From: Hyphochytrium catenoides
Lineage: Eukaryota; Sar; Hyphochytriomycetes; Hyphochytriales; Hyphochytriaceae
Direction: 5' to 3'
Length of the DNA: 18,824 bases
Assembly (NCBI GenBank): GCA_900088475.1
Contig: FLMG01000561.1
Location: forward strand, 1,881-20,704
The notes below the pieces were generated by a model. It worked only from the letters and a program-made list of their open reading frames with translations. It was not told the DNA's origin and did no database searches. Shown here piece after piece: positions 7,701 through 17,490 of the stretch (its first letter is position 1; each line of letters starts with the position of its first letter). Both the position numbers and the translations under genes were made by a program.

Positions 7701-10700
7701 ATGGGAGATTTCTGGAAGAAGGTGAACGCCTTCTTTGGCTCTGAGCTTGAGGAGACAGCGGAAGAGAAAATCCAGAAGGAGGCTCGGCGGCAGCAAAGAA
7801 AGATGTCATGTGAGATTGAGAGAAGGAAGCTGTTGGATGAGCTTCAGGAAAGCTTGGTCCAGGTCATGGCCCTGGTGTCAGAAGAGAGCAGGAGGGCGGA
7901 GACCCAAGGAGCTACCATGGTACTCCTCGCTTCTTATCCTTACGCATGCCCGTATTGCGATCTTCTGACATTCCTGACTCTCGGAATCACTCTCTCGACC
8001 TCTCTCTCTCTCACATAGCTTTCTCCACTCACTCTTCCAACGTCGTGTTCGCATCATGCTGGTCGCCTTCCTAGCACTCCGACATTCACATAGTTCTGCC
8101 TTGACTAAGCCACCTTGGTTCGTATGTTTAGGAAAGCACCGATGATAAAAAGTCTCTCCTGCTAAACGATGATATAGCGGCTGTGACTGCTCTTTGTTCA
8201 TCAATCGATCGCTGCTGCTCTCATGGCCTGAAAGCTGTGGAAGGAGAAGAGAACTGCTATGTAAAGTTCTATGGGCTTCTTAAATGGACATGCTCCAGAA
8301 TTCAGATGATCAACTTGCATTACCCAGGAGCGGAAGATCCTACAGGTTAACAGCGGCACGGCATTCGTCTCTTCCACATTGATTCCCTGCGCTCTCCCTC
8401 TCTCACTCACAAGGGAGATAGTCCGACTTAGATCTGTCCACCCAAGTTCATGGTCGTCCCGCTCTGGCTGAGTAAGCCTTCTGTTCTATGTCAATACGCC
8501 TGGATGTTGCTTCCTTGGCGCTCACTAGTTTGACCTGCACACTGTCATTTTGACTCTGCTAGCTCTGGATGATGCCAAGTCTGCTAGAGTCATGGCGACG
8601 TCTGCGGTGCCTGGCGCTTCAGAGCTCGGGCGAGAGATCCGCGGCTTCGTGACTGCCATTAGGACCGTCAACTCGCTATCCAACGTTCACCTGGACGAAG
8701 GAAGAGCCAGAGCCTTCATTAGACAGGTCAGTTAGCGATGTCGACGTCTGCCAGGTGGAGGGAAAAAATGCTGTGGCACCCTGGGATGCTGAAAGCAGAG
8801 GCTATGTCGGAATAGCGATAAATTCGCAGAGAGTGGCAGTGCGTGTCGAACGTAGGACACTGTATGAGAAGGCTAGAAGAGGTTAGGGCAAACCAAGACG
8901 GAAAGATTTACCTTCTCTCCCCAGGCGCTGAACACCCATATCCTGCTACGAGTCCTGCAGTATGTCGCTGATCCCCGCAATCGCGATCTCCTTCAGACTT
9001 ACTACACAGAGTTCGCCCTTATGAGGGAGGAGGTAACCTACAGCAACGCATGGCCTAGATCTTCTCTCCCTCTTACGCTTTAACCTCTTTGAATTCCTAA
9101 TTAGGAATGTACCGCGGATATGATCAAGATGCTCACAGGTACTCTTCACCTTATCTGTCAAGAATGAGCTGCAGAGACCCATTCCCTTGCTAAGTCTTAG
9201 ATGCTTCTAAATAATTTCTCCCTTCTGACATTCACCTCATGCTTGTAGGCTTGGACGGACTCAACTTCGCATTCCTCATCAACGACCCTCGTCTTGATAA
9301 ACCTCCTGAGACTCTCCCCTTCTCGAAACCCCTACCGCGTCTTCTTCCCAAGAGAGTTCAGAAGCCTAAACTGGAGCTGATTGACCCAGACGATATGGTA
9401 GAGGGTAGAGTCCGGCTCTGTGAGGAGGTACACTATTTACAAGCCTCAAGACTCACAGGAACTGTTTTATCGTGTTTCGCTCCCTTCGCTTTGTTAAAGG
9501 CACAAGTTCTTCTTGTCCCTTCGTTCATTGCTCACTGATAGGCCTCTTTTGAAAACTCTCTCAATCGATATGTACCTAGGATGAGAGTGTCGATCTTCTG
9601 GCGGAGAAACTCGTGAGTCACCGTCATTTGGGAGAAAAGTTTGACAAAAAGGAAGGAGGCAACCCATTGGCAGATCTGCTCAAGCTCAAGTCCGCATCGG
9701 ACATGGTGGGCGATGCAGCCAATGCTGTCATGAAGTTTATGGAACTCGGATCACCAGTAAGCTCGTTTTGCTTCTCCTTTTCTGAGATTTGGCCTTCTCT
9801 AGGACGGAACCCTCTTGGCCTATCTTATTCTCACCTCAACTCCAGTGTGGTTGGTTCTTAGCTCGCAACCTTAGCCTCTATCCGCTCAACTGTGTACACT
9901 ATCACGATTACCTCCCTGAGAAACAGGAGAGCGTCCAGTGGTTGTTCCGCTTCTTCGGTTCCCTTAATCACACCCTCGCGGGCTCTTACGTCACAGTTGC
10001 TAAGAGACTCCATACGTTCATTTACTCTGGTTCATAGGAGTATGAGGTTTTTGGATCTCCATTAGCCAAGGTAGTCTGCAACCCTTTCCTCTGTGGACTG
10101 GCCCGCTTTGACCCTGCCATGGGGGTACCCGACATCGCTGAGGCTTGCATCTCCTATCTTCATAGAAAACTATCCACGCCTGGGCTATTTCAGGTAATAG
10201 TTTCAGTTTCCTACTGTTTGGCTCTCTTGGCATAGCTCAGGGCCGCCCTAGAGCAGGGCCGCCCTAGAGCAATGGTAACAGTACCAGCACTTCTCCATGG
10301 TCCAATATCCCCGGCTCATCAGTCTAATCGGCCTCACTTTAAACTAGGTGCATTTATCGTCTGAGCATATCATTGACCTTCGCGATGCGATTGAAGAGAT
10401 TGGAGGCTTCCACAAACAGATGGCAATAGATCCACACGAAGTTGTCTCTGTCCTACTGCAGTTCTTATGGGAGCTTCCGGATCCACTTTTTACAGACGAG
10501 AGGTAACGGGTGGAGAGGATTAGGAGAGAGATAACGTGCTGCCGCTGAAGAGACACAATTCCAGGCCTGCTTAAGTCCAATTCTCCCTATGTCAAACGTA
10601 GACTCCTTCAAGCTGAAGCACCTGCTTCATGTTCGGTTCATCCTGTTAGCGGTTGTGCAATGTTCGAGGTTGCTGACCTAACTACATTTGTTCAACTCTC

Positions 10701-13700
10701 GCACGCTTGCTCGCTCGAATGTAAAGGATGGAGAGTTTCTTGCAATGCGCCAGAACCGAAGATAGAGATGAGCGAAAGCGTTCTCTGAGCTTTCTTATCA
10801 ATGACCTGCCTTGGACTCATAAGCCCCTTATGGAGAAGCTTTTCCATCTATTAGCCAGGTAAATCCCACAGCCAAGTCGCTCTTTCCTCCACCTAACTAC
10901 TCTTTAAGAATCATTCGTTTCATTTCCTCACTTTGCTTCCGCAGTCCTTCCTCTTGACTTGTCCTACCAAGATTGCAGGATTCAGTTGGTGTATCTACCT
11001 GTATCTGACTATCACACCATCGTTCATACTCCAATAGGGCACTTCAGCCAGAACTCTCACAGAAAAGCGGTGTCACCGTCGACCACCTGGCTTCCATGCT
11101 CGCCCCTGTAGTTCTTAGACCCAAGCGGATGTTCCACTACAATGAGTTCGATGACCCATCTCTCAGGAGGTAAGCCGCAAAAAGGCTAGATAGAGCCGAT
11201 TGCTCCTCTTTGTCTCGTGGCTACAACTCCCTCCTTGTCCGTTCTCTTGTTTACTAAGTGCTTTACCGTGTCCCTCTCTGGCTGCATACCCGTATTCCTT
11301 CGTCCCTCTCTTTTCGTTCCCCATTTCTCCATACCTCAAGAACTCGAAGAGCTATTCTTAAGAGGTTATTTGACTCTTTAGGTTCCCTGTCGCTGGGAAT
11401 GGCCCCATCAGAGAGAGACTGAGAGCAGAGATGGCTAGAGCCCACCGAGGAGGATACGGTACTCCCCTACTCCTCAATTTCCCTCCTCTTGTCATCCGTT
11501 GTTCTGGTCTATACCTTCACTGTTCTCTTTCTTTGTTCACTAAGCTTCAGATGTTTATCTGTCTATCTCTTACGCCGGAACAAACTGTGTCCCCATCCGT
11601 AAAAAATGATATCATGTCTTCCATAGGTTACGATGCTGATCGGTTATATTCAGAGGTCCGTTCATTGAGGGCCAACCAGCGCCAGGTGGAAATGGGTGCA
11701 AAGCTAGTAAAGGCAGTCCTTCTGGACCAAGCAGAGGTACGGGAAGCACACAATAACAGAAGCAGGAGAGAATGCATACGGAGGAAAGAGTAGAGGTGGC
11801 AGGTTACGCAGCTAGGAGGAACTTCCTAGAAATTGGAAGGCAACATTGCTGCTAGCATAAGGTCCTGGTGTTGCATGATCCCTTACCTCGGTGTGTCGAA
11901 TGACTCCACAACGGCATTGGGGCCGTCCTAATCTGACATTCTCATACTTGGTTTCTCTGCTTCTCTGTCTTTCCTCTGCTTCTTCGGGACTGCAGATCTT
12001 CGCTGACTTCCGAGTTGAGCTTGAAAAGCGTCGGAAACTTCTGGAGCTAAAGGTCAACCGCCTGGAACTCATTCCAGAAGATCAAAGCAAATCAATAGAT
12101 CTCAGCGATGCCGAGGTAGGTTCGAGGTCTAGGCTTGGATTGTGGACACAGGAAGCAAGAGTCTCCAAAGCGCATGGAGCCATACGTAGGCAGGCAGTAA
12201 GCAAAATAGGGAGATGGAGAATAGAGGAAAAGCAAAAACAGAGAGAGCAACGGACAAGACAGAGAGTGTTGAGAAACAGGAGACATCCTGTAAAGTGATT
12301 GTCATAGACTGACCTTCACACTTGGGCACTCGTCTAGCACGTTTCGCTTTTGAAGCAGCTCTGGGACCTCTTGCTTCAGCCAGGAGAGAGTGAGGCGGAC
12401 GCAGAATTGAAGGAGGCAGATTATCTCGCAGAAAGCCAGCTGGCACTCCTTATCAACGCTGCGACCTCACTTCAGGGTATAGGCCTTTGTTAATGTTGTA
12501 GCTACATTGGCTTGACGGCTTAACCTATTCCGTAACAGATGGTCAGCAGCCTTCTCCATCAGATGTGGGTCTGATTCTTCGGAGCCGGAGGTGGAAGACG
12601 AGCGGGTGGCACACGGAGGATCCCATGGGAGGCTTTCGAGGAGGGGGACTTCTATCTCTTAAGGTAAGACCTCTTTTCTGCTGTGAGGATATGGGGGAAG
12701 TGGGACGTGCTTGAGGGCAGTAAACTGCTGCAGTGGCCGAGTCAAGTAAGAGGAGGATCTCACCAAGTTGATATTTTCATAGTGCATGGTCTACTTCCTC
12801 CGGGAGTATCCTGAGAAGGCAAAACAGATGATGCAGCGCAACGCCGTACCTGGAGGCACGCGCTACCCATTCCCTGTCGCTGCCATCAATGTGATGAGGA
12901 TGCTCTCCAAGTTGCTGCTGCTCGACCAAGTAATGTCACTAGTACCATCTCCTGTACCATCTCTTTTTCATCTCTGTCATCCTTGATTTTCGAGCCTACA
13001 AATGTTCCTGAATCCTCCGCTCATGGAAGTTGCTTAACAATCCATCAGCGCACCGAAGCCTTGACAATCCACTCGCTCAATCTTCATCTCTTTTTTAAGT
13101 GTGCTGGCCTACGCGCAGTTGCTTGAGAAATATCGCTAAATTTACATCTACTTCCCCAGAACCCTAGCTCCCCAGCTTCGCGTCTGCTGCTTCATAGTGA
13201 AGGCGGATCTTCCGTTATTCTCGAGCTCCGTGCAGCAGAGGCAGCGTCCCGCGCACCGTTCTGGCGGCTTCTTGATGACTCCGCAGCTTTTGAAAAGCTG
13301 TTTTGCATGGCTTTTATGATCCTGGATCTACATTGGGTGAGTCACACCTCTTCCGAGTCTATGCTAATCCCAAAGAAGGAAGACGATTTGTTTCTTGTTT
13401 AGCGCAGCCCTTGGTGTCTAAGCTAATCTTACGTTGCCGTCATGGCCAATTCGACGAATATGCAGGTCCAGAGTGGGGCCACACAGATGGGTTTTGCTCC
13501 AGTTTTGGACTCGACTCGGCGGCAGTTGGGTTGGCTGTTGGAGAGATGCCCAAAGACAGTCGATGAGTGCTGGGAGGATTGGATGAAGGTAGGACAAATG
13601 CCTTCTCCTCCTCCATGCTCTTATCTTCTCTCTGTCTAGGGCACTTCTTACGTTTGTCTCTCTCTGATGGACTCACAGTCTCGTTGAAGTGTCTTTCTTT

Positions 13701-14353
13701 CTTACACCTCATTCTTATACTCAGCAAACTTTGGCCATGTCATCATAAAAAATAACGTCATGAGGCTATGAACTTCTGTTTGAGCCACAATTTTCTCCCT
13801 GCGGCGGCCGAGTCTTCTCACTTCCACTGCTATTGCATGTGTCCCACCTCCCTGACCTTTCCTTTTCTCTCAAGTCCATAAAGAAATTCTCTTCATGGTC
13901 CTAAGCTTGCGGAACTCTTTCAGCTTGCTGCTGCTGCTTCCTCCTAATCCACCGCTATCTTCTTCCCTTAACCCTCTTTAACTGCTATCAGGTGCGAGAA
14001 AGGGCTCTCAGCGGTGGTCAGCTGTCCGCTGAGGTGTTGAAAGGGAAGCCAAAGACTCTAGAGCCAGCGGCCATTGACGAAGACTTGTTAGCAACTGTTC
14101 TCCAACAAAGGTCTCAAGAAGAGCTTGAGCGAGACGAAAAGAACCAAGAGGAAGATCTACAGGCTGAGGACCTCACACGTAAGAGAGTGCTAGTAGTAGA
14201 AGGCCCACGTTGATTGCGGACCAATAGCTAACTCCCTTCCCGGTTCTTTTTGGCTATCTAGCCGTGGCAGACAAGGTCTCTGGAGGACCATTGGCCTCAG
14301 ATGGCAGCTTCATCATCGACGGCACCCTAAGAGTAGCCGCCGCAAGCTCATAG
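7701..14353 (+). CDS. RUN-RhoGAP-ELMO domain protein, 21 exons, about 964 aa
   Basis: Translation starts at ATG 7701 in a strong context (ACCACCATGG) and stops at TAG 14351-14353. The exons join in phase throughout. Residues about 1-73 are a charged helical leader. Residues about 74-235 form a RUN domain (SSIDRCCSHGLK, GRARAFIRQAL, YYTEFALMREE); RUN domains bind Rab/Rap-type GTPases. Residues about 356-547 form a RhoGAP fold (YEVFGSPL, GVPDIAEACISYL, FLWELPDPLF), but its catalytic residues are replaced. Residues about 570-665 are helical or coiled coil. Residues about 690-870 form an ELMO domain (FRGGGLLSLK, YPFPVAAINVMRML, FEKLFCMAFMILDLHW). The C-terminal tail is acidic and Glu/Gln-rich. 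I infer a cytoplasmic scaffold linking Rab, Rho and Arf or Rac signalling at membranes. I do not know a named protein with this domain order. Domain calls are strong, function is inferred. Confidence 0.88.
7701..14353 (+). other. Exon-intron map of the RUN-RhoGAP-ELMO gene
   Basis: Exons: 7701-7919, 8132-8345, 8563-8726, 8925-9032, 9105-9138, 9249-9397, 9580-9756, 10038-10193, 10348-10502, 10727-10858, 11038-11169, 11382-11458, 11627-11736, 11996-12115, 12359-12476, 12539-12663, 12783-12929, 13160-13336, 13487-13588, 13992-14178, 14262-14353. The total is 2895 bases, 965 codons with the stop. All 20 introns are GT-AG and measure 62 to 403 bases. Phases match at every junction, and conserved domain blocks run across the junctions. 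Least certain are the first donor (GTACTC at 7920), exon 6 (second donor after 9427) and exon 15 (second acceptor giving 12356). Exon 12 is supported only by phase and by its charged coding character. A frame at 13387-13566 overlapping exon 19 is not used. Confidence 0.8.
10239..10270. repeat. Exact 16-bp tandem repeat inside intron 8
   Basis: The unit AGGGCCGCCCTAGAGC at 10239-10254 is repeated without change at 10255-10270. The unit contains a short palindromic core (GGGCCGCCC is near-symmetric). It lies between exons 8 and 9 of the RUN-RhoGAP-ELMO gene and affects no coding sequence. Confidence 0.9.
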
Positions 14354-14521
14354 TCAGCTTCACCTTTGAGATCCATGTCGAGACCAGCCACCGCCCTCCT
14401 TGCCTTTCCCCTCCATTATTGTCCGTCTGTCTACATTTTTCCATAGCTGGCAAGCTCCAGCTCCATAGCAGTTCTATCCTATCGATTGCCATTGGCCAAG
14501 AGTGACACATGGCTGTCAGTA

Positions 14522-14527
14522 AATAAA
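14522..14527 (+). terminator. Candidate poly(A) signal of the RUN-RhoGAP-ELMO gene
   Basis: AATAAA lies about 170 bases downstream of the stop codon at 14351-14353, a normal distance. A second AATAAA on the same strand at 14800-14805 could serve a longer 3' UTR, which would run close to the end of the opposing gene. Which one is used cannot be told from sequence. Confidence 0.5.
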
Positions 14528-14667
14528 ATCTGTTGGTGCTCCCAGCGCTGATATTCCAATTGTTAGCGACATGAAGGATATGTTTGAGCCTCTTGCTGAA
14601 CGTAAATTTCTCTCTTTACTCCTCTCCCTAAGCGCACGTTACCGATTCTTTGGTCTGCTGTGCTCCC

Positions 14668-14673
14668 TTTATT
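14668..14673 (-). terminator. Candidate poly(A) signal of the START/FYVE/GAF gene
   Basis: The plus strand reads TTTATT, so the minus strand has AATAAA about 240 bases beyond the stop codon at 14911-14913. With the opposing signal at 14522-14527, the two genes would end tail to tail about 140 bases apart. Confidence 0.45.
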
Positions 14674-14910
14674 GACATGCTAGTATTCTGGTCATCTGAT
14701 GCCCCGTTCACATTCTGCCTCCTATGAAAAGAGGGATCGTTTGATCCATAATGACAAGAAGGAGCAGCGCTGACAGTTGATGGCATTGGTCTCTATCACA
14801 ATAAATATCAAAAGTTATCTTGTCTCTTCTCCCGTCTACGATATCTCCTCCCCACAGTTCCAATGGCTGTACACCTCTCTCTCTCTCTCCCTACTCCGCT
14901 AGCTCCCTTT

Positions 14911-17490
14911 CTAACCCATCGCAGCTCGATTCTCCATCACTTGCACCTGAGTCTGCTTACAGACAGAAAGCAGGCGAGAGAGCTGTGTTCTTGGGCTAAC
15001 AGCAGCAACCTGCTTATCAATCACAGGCTCTCCTCTCCATGGCTCCCTCCTTCTACCTAATTCCTCTCTTCTTGGCTTCTTTGCCTCTACAATCGCCCCG
15101 GGAAAGGCTCTGTAAGGTGTCCTAAGAAAGACTTGCGAGTCGACCTTATAGGAAAAGTGAGAGGGCGAGAGATTGATGGACGGCGGAATGATAAGTGAAG
15201 GAGGCGTAGGAGAGAGGTTGAAGCCATTGTACGGGGATAGAGCTGTTTCGTCTTCATCAGAAATAGGAGAGTGACCTATAGGAGAGGAAAAGAGCTTAAC
15301 TCCTTCCTTCTCCTGCTCTCTTTTCTTAGACGACGACGAGGACGACTGTTGAGCTTCCCTGGCACTGTTTCTCTCTTCTATCGCCACATTTGCCAGAGTG
15401 GAAAGATGTCCCATGATCTTCAGGCTGTCCTGGTCTATTGACCTCCGAGCAAGTCCATCAAATACACAGATTGCTCCAATTATCTCTCCATTCCTCTTTC
15501 CCGAAATGTCTTCTACCAGGTGAGTTCCCGCTAGGAACCGGATAGAGTAAGGTGGCCGTGAGAGACCTGAAGATCTTGTCCTCTTGTCTTGGAGAGTATC
15601 AAAAATGATGACCCCCTGTCCATCCGCACCTTCTCTCTCACTCCCTGCGCTTGCTCCGCGAGCCTCTCTCCCTCTTCCAGCTCTGATAATAGAACCAAGC
15701 ATCTCTCGCACTAAGGCTTTAAAGGCTCTGTCTTCCTGCCACTGTTCTCCCGCTAGTGGCGTCTGACCCTGCTTTCCTGCTTTGATCCATAGCTCAGACA
15801 GCTCTGGCTGAGCCCAAACTGACTCATTCCCGAGGGAGACTCTACCAAGAGAAGAAGGCCGAAGAAGAAGAACTGCCGCAAAGTCACAGTGCAAGACTTC
15901 AGCTGCCAGGTCACAGAGGAGCTCGTAGATGTGCTCCTTCTTCTGCGTTTTCCTCCGATCTTTTCTCTCTCGGAAAACATCGGCAAGTGCAGTATCGACC
16001 AGAGTGGAGGGTGTCGCGTTCTTCTTCTCCCCATACCCACTTTGTCGTCGCGCTCTTTGGCTTGCGCTGTTGAAAGCGTGTCCGCTCTGATTGTCGCTAT
16101 CTTCAGTTTTCTCCGGGATCGTTTGAGGCCCGCCAGCGCGGCTTGTAGCTGTGGCAAGGGAATGACCTATTCTTCCTCCCATAGAGTAGAGTCTCTCATC
16201 TTTCTTCGAACTTCCTTGATACTGCAGAGACACCGATCTCCAACCTCTTCGTCTGTCTCTCTTGCGATCTGCACCGTCTAAATCTCCTTCCTCCCGCTGA
16301 GTACAGCGAAGGCAGAGACGAAAGGGAGATGGGGACATTTTTGGCGGGACAATGGCTTCCAGGAACCTGGAGCACTTGGCGCAGATCACTTCTCCACATA
16401 TTCTGCAGTGGTGCTTCCTTCTCAGAGAAGAGAACTTCCTGAGGCAGAGGTAGCAGCAAATCCTTTCTCCATCACTTACCCAGGCGGAGGGAGATGACAG
16501 TCTCTCACTGACTCTTCCAATGCGAAGTGCACTCTGGAGGCAACCCATGGCACTTGCAAGGGTAGAAAGGCCCTCAGACTGCACTCCTGCCAAATGCGTG
16601 CCTTCTACTGTCCCCACAAAGTCTACCCTGATGATCCTCTTCTTGTTCTCCTCTCTACCCTGGGGTGAATCTACGGTGTCATAGACAAAGTAACCGCTCT
16701 TCTTCAGGTCTAGTCTTGCTTGTCCGGCCCCTCTTCTTCCCGGTACTCCTAGAACATCAATAGGACCGTCCAACGATTGCACGATCCTCACAGCTGACAG
16801 CCAGTAAGGTGCGTCCTTAAGATGTGCAAGTACGCTTTGCATGTAGTCTGGGGGAGGAAAGCGGAGAGTGTACTCTAGCGTGGCCAGCTCATAAGTCCCT
16901 CCTCTGCCTTGGAAGAGATTATAATAGATACCAACACTCTCTTCTCTGTCCGTCAGCCTCTCGTGGACCGCCTCTTCTCTATGAACCAAATTGGGACTTC
17001 TGCCGAGTGTCAGATCTCTTAGAAGAGTCCCATACACGTGGCTGCTGCCGTACAAAGCTTTCATTCTCAGGTTTAGCTCCTCAGAGGTGTTTGGGCCGAG
17101 GAATTGGATCACTTCCTCAGCAGAGAATGCGGAAAGAGAGGTTGAGGCCTTGAGACAACCTGCCTTGTAACGCCTTTGTCCTGGTTCTTTGACCTGCAAT
17201 TGCCATAATGTATGATGAGAGTGAATTTTGTTTAAGGCCCAATGATTGTTAGCGTTGTGATATTCTTGTTCCTGGACAAATGCCATCGCGAGCCTTCTCG
17301 CGCCTTGTAGCAGAGTTTCATCCGAGTCTAGCGTACTCAGCAATGAGCCCGAGCCATCGTCGCCAAGCCCTGACCTTGGAATGGAGGGATTATTGGGGGA
17401 CGACGATCCGTGCCTAGAAGCCGTGTCTGGATTCGGCTTGAGTTGGCTTGGCGAGAAGAGAGTTAGGTTAACTCTCGTTGGCCCTGTCAT
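14911..17490 (-). CDS. START-like, FYVE zinc finger and GAF domain protein, 859 aa
   Basis: The single open frame ends at the stop complementary to CTA 14911-14913. The first in-frame ATG is at 17488-17490; the frame is open further to 17598 but has no ATG there. Residues about 65-325 look like the START-related lipid-binding domain usual in this family. Residues about 336-397 are a complete FYVE finger: WVSD, a basic RRKHHCR motif, RLC, and four CxxC pairs. FYVE fingers bind PI3P, so endosomal membrane association is expected. Residues about 521-708 are a GAF-like domain (IGAICVFDGLARRS near its end). The N-terminus, the inter-domain linkers and the last 150 residues are Ser-, Arg- and Pro-rich and probably disordered. 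This combination is common in oomycetes and relatives. The ligand of the GAF domain is unknown. A spliced upstream exon cannot be excluded. Confidence 0.88.
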   Translation of the reverse strand: MTGPTRVNLTLFSPSQLKPNPDTASRHGSSSPNNPSIPRSGLGDDGSGSLLSTLDSDETLLQGARRLAMAFVQEQEYHNANNHWALNKIHSHHTLWQLQVKEPGQRRYKAGCLKASTSLSAFSAEEVIQFLGPNTSEELNLRMKALYGSSHVYGTLLRDLTLGRSPNLVHREEAVHERLTDREESVGIYYNLFQGRGGTYELATLEYTLRFPPPDYMQSVLAHLKDAPYWLSAVRIVQSLDGPIDVLGVPGRRGAGQARLDLKKSGYFVYDTVDSPQGREENKKRIIRVDFVGTVEGTHLAGVQSEGLSTLASAMGCLQSALRIGRVSERLSSPSAWVSDGERICCYLCLRKFSSLRRKHHCRICGEVICAKCSRFLEAIVPPKMSPSPFRLCLRCTQREEGDLDGADRKRDRRRGWRSVSLQYQGSSKKDERLYSMGGRIGHSLATATSRAGGPQTIPEKTEDSDNQSGHAFNSASQRARRQSGYGEKKNATPSTLVDTALADVFRERKDRRKTQKKEHIYELLCDLAAEVLHCDFAAVLLLRPSSLGRVSLGNESVWAQPELSELWIKAGKQGQTPLAGEQWQEDRAFKALVREMLGSIIRAGRGREARGASAGSEREGADGQGVIIFDTLQDKRTRSSGLSRPPYSIRFLAGTHLVEDISGKRNGEIIGAICVFDGLARRSIDQDSLKIMGHLSTLANVAIEERNSAREAQQSSSSSSKKREQEKEGVKLFSSPIGHSPISDEDETALSPYNGFNLSPTPPSLIIPPSINLSPSHFSYKVDSQVFLRTPYRAFPGAIVEAKKPRREELGRRREPWRGEPVIDKQVAAVSPRTQLSRLLSVCKQTQVQVMENRAAMG

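Noticed and set aside
11891-12298. 135-codon plus-strand frame as an independent gene
   Set aside because: Only 11996-12115 of it is used, as exon 14 of the multidomain gene; the flanks are intron sequence.
13303-13566. 87-codon plus-strand frame over the end of exon 18 and exon 19
   Set aside because: The ELMO motifs are carried by another frame that joins exon 18 (ends LDLHW) to exon 19 (starts MGFAPVL) with matching phase.
15753-16157. 134-codon minus-strand frame and the opposite-strand frame at 15889-16281
   Set aside because: Both lie inside the START/FYVE/GAF gene in other frames and show no motif; the main frame carries the FYVE and GAF signatures.
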